This document shows, piece after piece, positions 39,073 to 46,997 of a DNA stretch of 64,000 nucleotides. The position numbers and the translations under genes are program-made. The first letter of the stretch is position 1. Each line of letters starts with the position of its first letter. Under the pieces are notes generated by a model, which was not told the DNA's origin, did not search any database, and was given only the letters and a program-made list of their open reading frames with translations. The stretch covers positions 1,116,001 through 1,180,000 of the forward strand of contig NZ_CABVGP010000001.1 in the NCBI RefSeq assembly GCF_902497555.1. The letters are read 5' to 3'. The stretch comes from Amycolatopsis camponoti (lineage in GTDB: Bacteria > Actinomycetota > Actinomycetes > Mycobacteriales > Pseudonocardiaceae).

Positions 39073-40818
39073 GTGTTGGTGGAGACCGAAAAGCCCGCGC
39101 CACGGGTGATCCGAAGACCGTCCGCGCTGGTGCTCGCCGCGTTCGTCGCCGGGGTGGTGCCCTTCGCGTTCCACGCCTGGGCGGCGCTGCACGGCAACCT
39201 CGCGCAGGACGACTTCGTCATGACCTACCGGGCCGCCGTGGCCGGGCCGTTCGACCTCGGCTTCCTCTTCCAGGACTACCACGGGCACCTCACGCCCGGC
39301 GGGTTCTTCGTCGTGGCCGTGCTGACGTGGTGGGCGCCGCTGAACTTCCCGCTCATGGTGCTGCCGCTGCTGCTGATGCGGGCCGCCGCGACGGTGCTGT
39401 TCTGGTGTCTCCTGGTGCGCTGCTTCGGCCGTCGCTGGGCGATCCTGGTGCCGTTCACCGTGTTCACGGCCTCGACGCTGCTGCTGGTCCCGACGCTGTG
39501 GTGGGCGTACGGCATCCAGATCGTCCCGGTGGTGCTCGCCGCCACCGGGGCGCTGTACTGGCACGTCCGCTACCTGCGCGAAGGCGGCCGGTGGTGGATC
39601 GGCTCGTTCGCGTGGACGCTGTTCGGCCTCGCGTTCTACGAGAAGGCCGTGGTGGTCCCGGTGCTGCTGGCCGGGGTGACCGTCCTGCTCGGACAGTCCT
39701 TCCGGGAGCGGTGGCGCTACTGGGCGGGGCACGCGGCGCTGCTCGTCGCGTTCGTCGTGGGCTACCTCGCGCTGACGTCGAGCCAGGTCGCCTCCGGCGG
39801 CCCGCCGATGACCGCCGGGACCGTCGCCGACCTGACCGGCCGGATGCTCGGCGACACCTTGCTGCCCGGGCTCGCCGGCGGGCCGTGGTCCGGGCCCGGA
39901 CCGGGCGCGACCTGGGCGCCGTCGCCGTTCGCGGTCGTGGTCCTGCTGTTCGCCGCGGCACTGGCGCTGCTGTTCGCGGGCGTGCGTGTGGGCGGCCGCC
40001 GGGCTTGGCGGGCGTGGGCACTGTTCGGGCTGCTGCTCGCGCTGGACGTCGGGCTGCTGGCGCTGACGCGGTTGCGCGAAGTCGGCCCGGCCGCCGGGGA
40101 CGACCCGCGGTACCTCGCCGAACTCGCGTTCGTGGCCGCCCTTTGTGGAGCGTTCGCTTTCCTGACCCCTGGCGAAGTTGCGCCGTCCGGTGGAAAGCGT
40201 GAGCGGCCGATCGCGCTAACCGCGTGCGTGCTTTTGCTCGTCAGTTCGGCGGTGGGGTTTTCCCGGCTGGCGCCGGCGTTGCGGTTCGAGCATTCCGCGC
40301 AGTACCTCGGAAACGTCCGGGCGGCCGTCGCGGAGGACCCGGATCTGGTCTTCTACGACACGTTCGTGCCGTCCGATGTGGTCCACGAGTGGTTCGGCGC
40401 GGACTCGCAGGCGTCCCGGGTGGCCGGCCTGGTGCCCGGCACACACTTCGACCAGCCGACGAACCGGATGCACCAGCTCGACGCCACCGGCACGCCCCAC
40501 CTGATCACCGGGGTGGCGGCGGAATCCCGTGGCGTGCCGGGACCGGTGCCGAACTGCGGGTACACGGTCGGCGAGACGCAGGTGCGCGTCCCGCTCGACG
40601 CACCGGTGCTGGGCCGGCACCTGCTGAAGATCGACTACTTCACCTCCGACGGCGGCGAAGGCCTGGTCGACCGGACGCCGGTGTGGTTCCAGGCCGGGCT
40701 GCATTCGCTGTACCTGCCGGTGGACGGCCTCTTCGACCACATCGGCGTGCAGCTGTCGAGCCCGGGCGCGCCGGTGTGCGTCGCGCGGGTCGAGGTCGGG
40801 ACGCCGCAGACGTCGTGA
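39073..40818 (+). CDS. Polytopic membrane protein, GT-C glycosyltransferase-like
   Basis: This protein has about 581 residues. Roughly ten membrane helices fill residues 20-400, and an extracytoplasmic domain of about 170 residues follows. The first outside loop has GNLAQDDFVMTYR, whose acidic pair resembles the GT-C catalytic motif. I cannot name the donor or acceptor. GTG 39073 has GAGGG five bases upstream; GTG 39061, overlapping the VWA stop as GTGA, is the alternative. The stop codon lies inside a palindromic element. Confidence 0.7.
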   Translation: MLVETEKPAPRVIRRPSALVLAAFVAGVVPFAFHAWAALHGNLAQDDFVMTYRAAVAGPFDLGFLFQDYHGHLTPGGFFVVAVLTWWAPLNFPLMVLPLLLMRAAATVLFWCLLVRCFGRRWAILVPFTVFTASTLLLVPTLWWAYGIQIVPVVLAATGALYWHVRYLREGGRWWIGSFAWTLFGLAFYEKAVVVPVLLAGVTVLLGQSFRERWRYWAGHAALLVAFVVGYLALTSSQVASGGPPMTAGTVADLTGRMLGDTLLPGLAGGPWSGPGPGATWAPSPFAVVVLLFAAALALLFAGVRVGGRRAWRAWALFGLLLALDVGLLALTRLREVGPAAGDDPRYLAELAFVAALCGAFAFLTPGEVAPSGGKRERPIALTACVLLLVSSAVGFSRLAPALRFEHSAQYLGNVRAAVAEDPDLVFYDTFVPSDVVHEWFGADSQASRVAGLVPGTHFDQPTNRMHQLDATGTPHLITGVAAESRGVPGPVPNCGYTVGETQVRVPLDAPVLGRHLLKIDYFTSDGGEGLVDRTPVWFQAGLHSLYLPVDGLFDHIGVQLSSPGAPVCVARVEVGTPQTS

Positions 40819-40860
40819 GTGAGAAACAGTGTTCTAACCCTGTTTCTCACTCACGACGTC
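40809..40860. repeat. Palindromic element, copy 1 (perfect 21-bp stem)
   Basis: The arms at 40809-40829 and 40840-40860 are perfectly complementary over 21 bases (core GTCGTGAGTGAGAAACAG). They enclose the 10-base loop TGTTCTAACC. The left arm provides the TGA of the rightward membrane gene. The right arm ends on the stop of the leftward methyltransferase. The element thus fills the convergent junction and should act as a bidirectional terminator. Two relatives occur at 45670 and 53727. Confidence 0.9.
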
Positions 40861-41626
40861 AGTAGGGGTCGTACGGGCTGTCGTGGCCGAGGAGCCGGGC
40901 CACCGGCCGCAGCCGCAGGCGCAGCAGCACCTTGATCCCGACGTTGCGCAGGAACCACGGCAGCTGCGCCAGCACGCGCACGCGGTCCGCCGTGGACGGT
41001 GGCGTGAGCTTGAACCGCGCCAGCGACGTCGCCCGGTCCACATAGGTGTACCGGCGTCCGAAGAGGACCTTCGCGATCGTGCCGAGCGTGACGCCGATCG
41101 AGGAAAAGCAGTCGTGGACCAGGATTTCCGCGTCCGGCGGCAGGTGCGCGGACCAGCGCAGGTCGTCGGTGTAGGTCCAGTAGTCGTGCTTGCCGTCGAT
41201 GTAAAGCAGCTGTATGGGCCGGTCCCAGTGAGGCCGCAGTTCCGTGCTGTAACCGGCGACGAGCTCGACGACGTCGTCCAGCCCGGCCTGGCGGATGTTG
41301 CGCTCGAACAGCTGCCGCGTCGGTGATCCGCCGAACAGCCTGCCGTCCACGAAGGGGTCGACGGCGATCACCGTGGCGCCGACCGTGCGGGCCGCCGCGC
41401 CGAGGACGATCGTGGATCTGCCCTGGTGGCTGCCGATTTCCAGGACGACGTCACCTTTTTCGAGCCGCCGGGCGGCCTGCCACAGCGCTTCGCCCTGCGC
41501 GCGCGTCATCCAGCCCTTGACGGGCTCGGCGAGAGCCCACGCGTCGGCGAAGCCGTCCGCCACGAGTTCGTCCGGAATGGCGCACCTGCCTGGAGTTCGG
41601 GGGACCCGGGAAAATCGTCGGCACAT
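40859..41626 (-). CDS. Class I SAM-dependent methyltransferase (Methyltransf_24 type)
   Basis: This protein has 255 residues. The SAM motif is VVLEIGSHQGRSTIVL, followed by VIAVDPF and the YIDGKHDYWTYTDDL and LVHDCFSS motifs. That set typifies methyltransferases of glycan or secondary-metabolite pathways. It is divergent from aftD with only 31 bases between, suggesting a cell-envelope glycan substrate. That is inferred from position. Confidence 0.8.
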   Translation of the reverse strand: MCRRFSRVPRTPGRCAIPDELVADGFADAWALAEPVKGWMTRAQGEALWQAARRLEKGDVVLEIGSHQGRSTIVLGAAARTVGATVIAVDPFVDGRLFGGSPTRQLFERNIRQAGLDDVVELVAGYSTELRPHWDRPIQLLYIDGKHDYWTYTDDLRWSAHLPPDAEILVHDCFSSIGVTLGTIAKVLFGRRYTYVDRATSLARFKLTPPSTADRVRVLAQLPWFLRNVGIKVLLRLRLRPVARLLGHDSPYDPY

Positions 41627-41657
41627 CGTAGCCAGGTTTCCGCCTAGTATCTACCGG

Positions 41658-44600
41658 ATGGTAACCGCCACCCGCGAACGGTCCCGGGACGACGCCCCGC
41701 CCTCCGGCGGCGCCCGGAAGTTCTCGGCGGGCGCGTTCTTCCGGCGGCCCAGCACGTGGATCGTGCTGGCGCTGACCACGTTGTCGTTCCTGCAGATGCC
41801 GGGGAAGACGACGTTCGACACCAAGCTCGACCTCGCCGTCGACCCGCTCGCGTTCCTCGGCCGCGCGCTGCACCTGTGGAACCCGCAAGCCACGGCGGGG
41901 GAGCTGCAGAACCAGGCGTACGGCTACCTCTTCCCGATGGGCCCGTTCTTCGCGCTGTGCCAGGCCGTCGGGATGCCGGCGTGGGTCGCGCAGCGGCTGT
42001 GGGGCGCGGTCCTGCTCTCGGCCGCGTTCGGCGGCGCCCTGCTGCTGGCGCGGGCGATGAAGCTCGGCACCGAGCGCACGCGGCTGATCGGCGCGCTCGG
42101 GTACGCGCTCGCGCCGCGCATGCTGACCGAAATCGGTGGTCTGTCCGCGGAGATGCTGCCCGCGGTGCTGCTGCCGTGGGTGCTGGTGCCGCTGGTCCGG
42201 GCCGGCACGATCGGCTCCCCGCGGCGCGCCGCGGGGCTCTCCGCGGTCGCCGTCCTGTGCATGGGCGGGGTCAACGGCGCGATGGTCGTGATGGCGCTCG
42301 TCCTGCCGGGACTGTGGCTGCTGACCCGCAAGTGGACCCGCCACCACGTCGAGCTGGTCCTGTGGTGGTTCGTCTTCGTCGTCGGCGCGACGCTGTGGTG
42401 GATCCTGCCGCTGTTGCTGCTCGGCGAGTACAGCCTGCCGTTCCTGGACTACATCGAGTCCGCGACGAACACGACCGCGCCCATGTCGCTGTTCGAGGTG
42501 CTGCGCGGGACCAACCAGTGGGTCGCCTACGTCGTGCAGGGCACGCCGTGGTGGCCCGGCGGCTGGTCGCTGATCGACAACCCCGTGCTGATGCTGGCGA
42601 CCGGGCTCGTCGCCGGCGTCGGCCTGCTCGGGCTGACCCGGCGCGGCCTGCCCGAGCGCCGGTTCCTGGTGCTGGGCGTCCTCACCGGCCTGACGCTGCT
42701 GACCATCGGGTACGTCGGCACGCTCGACAGCCCGCTGGCCGAGCAGGTCCGGCACCTGCTCGACGGGCCGCTCGCGCCCCTGCGCAACGTCCACAAGTTC
42801 GAGCCGGTGCTGCGGCTGCCGCTGATGCTGGCGTTCGTGCACGGCATCTCCAGCCCGGTCCGGGTGAAGTCCGCGCGCCGGTTCCTGCGTCCCGCGCTCG
42901 GGCTCCTGCTCGTGCTGGTGATGGCCGCGCCCGCGTGGCTGCTGAACCTGCGGTCCGGGCCGGGCTGGGACGAGGTGCCCGGGTACTGGTACGACGCGAT
43001 GGGCTACGTCGCCAAGGCCGATCCGAACGCGCGGACGCTGCTGCTGCCGGCCACCGGTTTCGGCGAGTACGACTGGGGCCGCACGGTCGACGAGCCCGCG
43101 CAGGCGATCGCGAAGAGCCCGTGGGCGGTCCGCAACCAGGTCCCGCTGGGGTCCGAGGGCAACACCCGGCTGATGGACTCCGTCGACGCGGCGCTCGCCG
43201 ACGGCCGCGGCGATCCCGGGCTCGCCGCGGTGCTCGCGCGGTCCGGGTACCGGTTCCTGCTGCTGCGCAACGACATCGACCGGGACCGGAACACCGCTCC
43301 GCCGATCGCGACGCTGCGGGCCGGGCTGGCCGGCTCGCCCGGCATCGCCAAGGCGGCGGCGTTCGGGCCGCTCGAGATCTACGAGGTGCGGCAGCCGGTA
43401 CCGCTCGCCACGGCGACGTCCACAAAGGACGTCCCGACGGTGAGCGGCGGCCCGGAGAACCTGCTCCCGCTGATCGGCTCCGGCCAGCTCGACCCGGCGG
43501 TGCCGACCGTGCTGACCGGCGACGGCGGCTCGCCCGGCGGGCCGCGGCTGGTGACCGACGGCCTGCGCCGCGCCGAACGGAACGTCGGCGGCGTGCGGGA
43601 CAACCTCAGCCAGACCTTGACCGCCGGGGAGGCGTTCCGCCAGCAGCGTGCGGCCGGTGATGTCCTGCCGTTCCCGGGCGAGGAGCACCAGACCGTCGCC
43701 GCCTACCGGGGCATCCGCGCGGTGACGGCGTCGACGGCCGCGTCGTTCGCCGACGCGTTCGGCGGGTCCGACCCGGGGCACCAGCCGTTCGCGGCGATCG
43801 ACGGCGACCCGCGCACGGCGTGGCACTCGTCGTCGTTCACCGGGCCGGTCGGGCAGTGGCTCGAGGTGGAGCTGGACACCCCGCGGCTGGTGAACTCGGT
43901 GGACCTGCAGATGGTGGACGACCTCCGCGTCGGCTGGCCGCCGACCCGGATCCGGATCACCACCGACAACGGCTCGGTCGACCAGCAGGTGATCCGCGGT
44001 GCGGGGTCGCACAACTACAGCGTCGCCGCCGGGGTCACCCGCAAGGTGCGGATCACGCTGCTGTCGCTGGTGGTCGGGCGGCAGGACGGGAACGTCGGCA
44101 TCGCGGACCTGAAGATCCCCGGCACCGAGCCGCAGCGCGCGCTGGAAGTCCCGGCCGACCTGCCCGCCGGCCCGGCGCCGGGGTTCGCGTTCACGCGCGG
44201 CGCGCAGCCGCGGTACGCGTGCCTGCCCGACGGCGGTGCGGTGCGGTGCGACGCGTCCGCCGCTCGTGACGGCGAGGAGCCCGACGGCATCCGGCGCCTG
44301 TTCAGCACCCCGGCCGAGCAGACGTTCCTCGTCGGCGGCTCGGTGCTGCCCGCCGGCGGCGGCAAGAACCCGGTGCAGCTGCCGGGGGTCACGGTGGCGT
44401 CGACGTCGCAGCTGGCTGGCGACCCGGCCGCGGGCGGCTTCGCGGCGGTGGACGGCGACCCGGGCACGACGTGGCGGCCCGACGCCACCGACCTGCGTCC
44501 GGCGCTCACCCTCGGCTGGACCGGCCCGAAGCGGATTTCCGGGCTGCACATCGGGGTTTCGCCCTCGAGCGGGGCTCGCGCGCCGCGGCAGGTGCAACTG

Positions 44601-45656
44601 GTGGGGCGCGCGAGCTCGCGCACGGTCGAGCTCGACGCGAGCGGGTCGGCGTCCTTCGAACCCCTCGACACCGACCAGCTGCAGATCGTGCTGCCCGGGG
44701 ACGACGACGACCCCGCCGCGCGCGCGGTGGTCGGGATCGGCAGCCTGGAGCTGTCCGGCACCGACGGGCTGCTGCCCGGGCCGGACCCGGCGTTCACGGT
44801 GCCGTGCGGGTCGGGGCCGAACGTCCACCTCGACGGGCTCGACTACCGGACGTCGGTGCGGGGGACGCTGGCCGACATCACCGCCCACCGGCCGCTGGCG
44901 TTGACGATGTGCCGGGACTCGGAGGGCGGCATCTCGCTGCCGTCCGGCGGGCACGAGCTGCGGACGGACCGGTCGGACGCGTTCGTCGTCCAGGACCTGT
45001 GGCTGCGTCCTTCGGTGCCGGCGGCTCCGGTCGTGCACCGCGCGGTGCAGGTGGAGAAGTGGGACGCGGCGTCGCGGTCGGTGAAGGTGGCGCCGGGCGA
45101 CGAGGCGGTGCTGGCCGTCCCGGAGAACGCGAACGCGGGCTGGGTGGCCACTTTGGACGGTCGCGAGCTGGCCCGCACCCGGGTCGACGGCTGGCAGCAG
45201 GCGTGGATCGTCCCGGCCGGCGCGGGCGGGGTGGTGTCGCTCGCGTTCACCCCGGACTCGGCGTACCGGACGGCGCTGCTGATCGGCGCGTTCGCGGTGC
45301 TGCTGATGCTCGCCGGGGTCTTCTGGCCGGCCCGGCGGCGGTCGTTCCGGGTGGTGCCCGGGGGTTCGCCGGTGCCGGTGGCGCTGATCGTGCTGCTGGT
45401 GGCGCTGGGCGGGATGCTGCCGGTGGTGCTGCTGATCGCGTGCCTGCTGGCGCGCCAGTTCTGGGACCGGGCCCCGCGGTACCTGGCGTTCGGCGGCATG
45501 GCCGTGGCGGCGGTGGTGTCGGTGACCGGCCGCGTCCTGGGCCACGGCCAGGAGTGGGCGTACGGCCCGGTGACCCAGGCGGCCCTGCTCCTGGCGGCGG
45601 CCGCGATGGTGGCGACGTGCGTGGACTGGTTCACCCGCAAGGACCCGGCCACCTGA
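41658..45656 (+). CDS. aftD: Alpha-(1->3)-arabinofuranosyltransferase AftD
   Basis: This is a 1332-residue GT-C enzyme that uses decaprenyl-phospho-arabinose to add branching arabinose to arabinogalactan or lipoarabinomannan. The N-terminal half is polytopic and begins with the first loop FDTKLDLAVDPLAFLGRALHLW (key part DTKLDLAVDP). A large extracytoplasmic region follows, including discoidin-like carbohydrate-binding modules (for example near DGDPRTAWHSSSF). Four closing helices end it. The mycobacterial protein is about 1400 residues. ATG 41658 lies eight bases after a TAGTAT hexamer (41645-41650), so the transcript may be leaderless. Confidence 0.92.
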   Translation: MVTATRERSRDDAPPSGGARKFSAGAFFRRPSTWIVLALTTLSFLQMPGKTTFDTKLDLAVDPLAFLGRALHLWNPQATAGELQNQAYGYLFPMGPFFALCQAVGMPAWVAQRLWGAVLLSAAFGGALLLARAMKLGTERTRLIGALGYALAPRMLTEIGGLSAEMLPAVLLPWVLVPLVRAGTIGSPRRAAGLSAVAVLCMGGVNGAMVVMALVLPGLWLLTRKWTRHHVELVLWWFVFVVGATLWWILPLLLLGEYSLPFLDYIESATNTTAPMSLFEVLRGTNQWVAYVVQGTPWWPGGWSLIDNPVLMLATGLVAGVGLLGLTRRGLPERRFLVLGVLTGLTLLTIGYVGTLDSPLAEQVRHLLDGPLAPLRNVHKFEPVLRLPLMLAFVHGISSPVRVKSARRFLRPALGLLLVLVMAAPAWLLNLRSGPGWDEVPGYWYDAMGYVAKADPNARTLLLPATGFGEYDWGRTVDEPAQAIAKSPWAVRNQVPLGSEGNTRLMDSVDAALADGRGDPGLAAVLARSGYRFLLLRNDIDRDRNTAPPIATLRAGLAGSPGIAKAAAFGPLEIYEVRQPVPLATATSTKDVPTVSGGPENLLPLIGSGQLDPAVPTVLTGDGGSPGGPRLVTDGLRRAERNVGGVRDNLSQTLTAGEAFRQQRAAGDVLPFPGEEHQTVAAYRGIRAVTASTAASFADAFGGSDPGHQPFAAIDGDPRTAWHSSSFTGPVGQWLEVELDTPRLVNSVDLQMVDDLRVGWPPTRIRITTDNGSVDQQVIRGAGSHNYSVAAGVTRKVRITLLSLVVGRQDGNVGIADLKIPGTEPQRALEVPADLPAGPAPGFAFTRGAQPRYACLPDGGAVRCDASAARDGEEPDGIRRLFSTPAEQTFLVGGSVLPAGGGKNPVQLPGVTVASTSQLAGDPAAGGFAAVDGDPGTTWRPDATDLRPALTLGWTGPKRISGLHIGVSPSSGARAPRQVQLVGRASSRTVELDASGSASFEPLDTDQLQIVLPGDDDDPAARAVVGIGSLELSGTDGLLPGPDPAFTVPCGSGPNVHLDGLDYRTSVRGTLADITAHRPLALTMCRDSEGGISLPSGGHELRTDRSDAFVVQDLWLRPSVPAAPVVHRAVQVEKWDAASRSVKVAPGDEAVLAVPENANAGWVATLDGRELARTRVDGWQQAWIVPAGAGGVVSLAFTPDSAYRTALLIGAFAVLLMLAGVFWPARRRSFRVVPGGSPVPVALIVLLVALGGMLPVVLLIACLLARQFWDRAPRYLAFGGMAVAAVVSVTGRVLGHGQEWAYGPVTQAALLLAAAAMVATCVDWFTRKDPAT

Positions 45657-45715
45657 GTCTGCCGCGGCGGTCGTGAGTGGGAAACTGTGTTCTAACCCTG
45701 TTTCTCACTCACGAC
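45657..45715. repeat. Palindromic element, copy 2, with conserved flank
   Basis: Arms at 45670-45687 (GTCGTGAGTGGGAAACTG) and 45698-45715 (CTGTTTCTCACTCACGAC) match at 16 of 18 positions around the same loop, TGTTCTAACC. The 12 bases GTCTGCCGCGGC (45657-45668) on the left are also found beside copy 3. The element follows the aftD stop. On the minus strand it encodes the last residues DVVSEKQG and the TAG stop of the flippase. Confidence 0.88.
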
Positions 45716-46927
45716 GTCCCGGCGACCGACTACTCGGCGGGCTCGGAGTTCGAGGACGAAGCCCGCCACCGCCAGGCCGCCCGCGCAGCAAGCCGCGACC
45801 GTCACCACCTGGGTCGCCGACGCGTGCAGCCACGTCGTGATCAGGAGCGCCTCCACCCCCACCGCGGCCCACATCAGCACCGCGACGCGGCGATCGCCGT
45901 CGGCCAGGCGCGCGTACAGCAGGATCTGGACCAGCGCCAGCATCGACCCGGCCAGCGCGAACGGCCACACCGGCATCGTGCTCCCCGCGTACTTCGCCCC
46001 GCCGATCAGCGACAGCAGCGACGGCCCCAGCACCACCGAAGCCAGCAGCACGAAGGCGTCCAGGAACGCGCACACCGCCAACGCCACCGGCAGCACCCGG
46101 CGCCGGCCGGCCGACGCGGCGAACCGGGGCAGCACCAGCACTCCCACCGCCTGCGGCAGCCAGTACGCGATCTTCGTGACGATCGCCCCCAGCGCGTATT
46201 CCCCGGCGGACGACGACGGCAGCGTGTGCCGCGCCAGCACCAGGTCCAGGTTCACCAGCAGCACCAGCGCCAGCATCGCCTGCGCCGTATGGAGTACTTC
46301 CGCGCCGTGGCGGTCGGCCCAGCGGGGACGCGGACGGCCGCAGACCCACCAGCCCGCGACCACCACCGCCAGCGACCCGAGCGCCGTCCCCGCCAGCGCC
46401 CCCGTGGGAGAGCCCGAGACGACCAGGCCGACCAGGGACCCGCCGACCTTGCCCGCTCCCTCCAGGGCGATCAGCCCGGCCAGCGTGGCGAACCGGTGGC
46501 CGCCCTGCAGCATCCCGTGGAAGACCCCCAGCAGCGTCAACGGCCCGAGCGCGGCCGTCACCAGCAGCGCCGGTGTCAGCGACCCCAGGTGCAGCAGGAG
46601 CACCAGCAACGGGCTGAGCGTCAACGCCGCCGTCGCGACGATCGCGCTCGTCACCAGCCCCAGGGCGAACAGCGAACCCCGCGCCAGCGACGGCGAGCGC
46701 GCGACCCGCAGTGCGACGACCGTCTGCAGCCCCATCGCCGGGACGACGCCGATCACCAGCACCGCCAGCAGCGAGCTCAGCTCCCCGAACGCCCCGGGCG
46801 CGAGGATCCGCGCGGCCGCGAGGCTCAGCACGTAGCTGCCGGCGTTGTTGCCCGCGAGCGCGAGCGAGACGAGGATCGCCGCGACCCGGTTGCCGGTCCG
46901 GGCCGGCACTTCGGTGTCTACGCTCAA
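45692..46927 (-). CDS. Polysaccharide flippase-like membrane protein (Wzx/MATE-like)
   Basis: This is a 411-residue protein with about 12 hydrophobic helices. It begins RVAAILVSLALAGNNAGSYVLSLAAARIL and contains APGAFGELSSLLAVLV, like lipid-linked oligosaccharide flippases. It likely moves a lipid-linked glycan across the membrane for AftD-type enzymes. The start is TTG 46927, supported by GGGAG seven bases upstream; no ATG or GTG start fits. The last eight codons and the stop lie inside the palindromic element. Confidence 0.8.
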   Translation of the reverse strand: MSVDTEVPARTGNRVAAILVSLALAGNNAGSYVLSLAAARILAPGAFGELSSLLAVLVIGVVPAMGLQTVVALRVARSPSLARGSLFALGLVTSAIVATAALTLSPLLVLLLHLGSLTPALLVTAALGPLTLLGVFHGMLQGGHRFATLAGLIALEGAGKVGGSLVGLVVSGSPTGALAGTALGSLAVVVAGWWVCGRPRPRWADRHGAEVLHTAQAMLALVLLVNLDLVLARHTLPSSSAGEYALGAIVTKIAYWLPQAVGVLVLPRFAASAGRRRVLPVALAVCAFLDAFVLLASVVLGPSLLSLIGGAKYAGSTMPVWPFALAGSMLALVQILLYARLADGDRRVAVLMWAAVGVEALLITTWLHASATQVVTVAACCAGGLAVAGFVLELRARRVVGRRDVVSEKQG

Positions 46928-46940
46928 CGGCGGGCTCCCA

Positions 46941-46954
46941 TTACCGGCGGGTAA
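46941..46954. promoter_or_regulatory. TTACC-N4-GGTAA motif, flippase / Rv0226c-like promoter
   Basis: TTACCGGCGGGTAA is a perfect 5-bp-arm dyad in the 70-base divergent spacer. Exactly 43 bases separate it from the GTG at 46998. Related sites lie at 48627, 51083 and 52987, all in promoters of this envelope locus. Confidence 0.65.
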
Positions 46955-46997
46955 TTTCCAGGGACCCTAATCGCGCGGACAGCGGAAAGGAAGGGCA

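Noticed and set aside
41451..45545. A long leftward open frame (about 1360 codons) opposite aftD
   Set aside because: Its translation is dominated by His, Arg, Gln and Pro without domains, while aftD on the other strand has a full family architecture.
46941..46954. BldD binding site
   Set aside because: The motif resembles TNAC..GTNA but is one base longer than the BldD consensus and lacks its central C(A/T)G, so I do not assign it.
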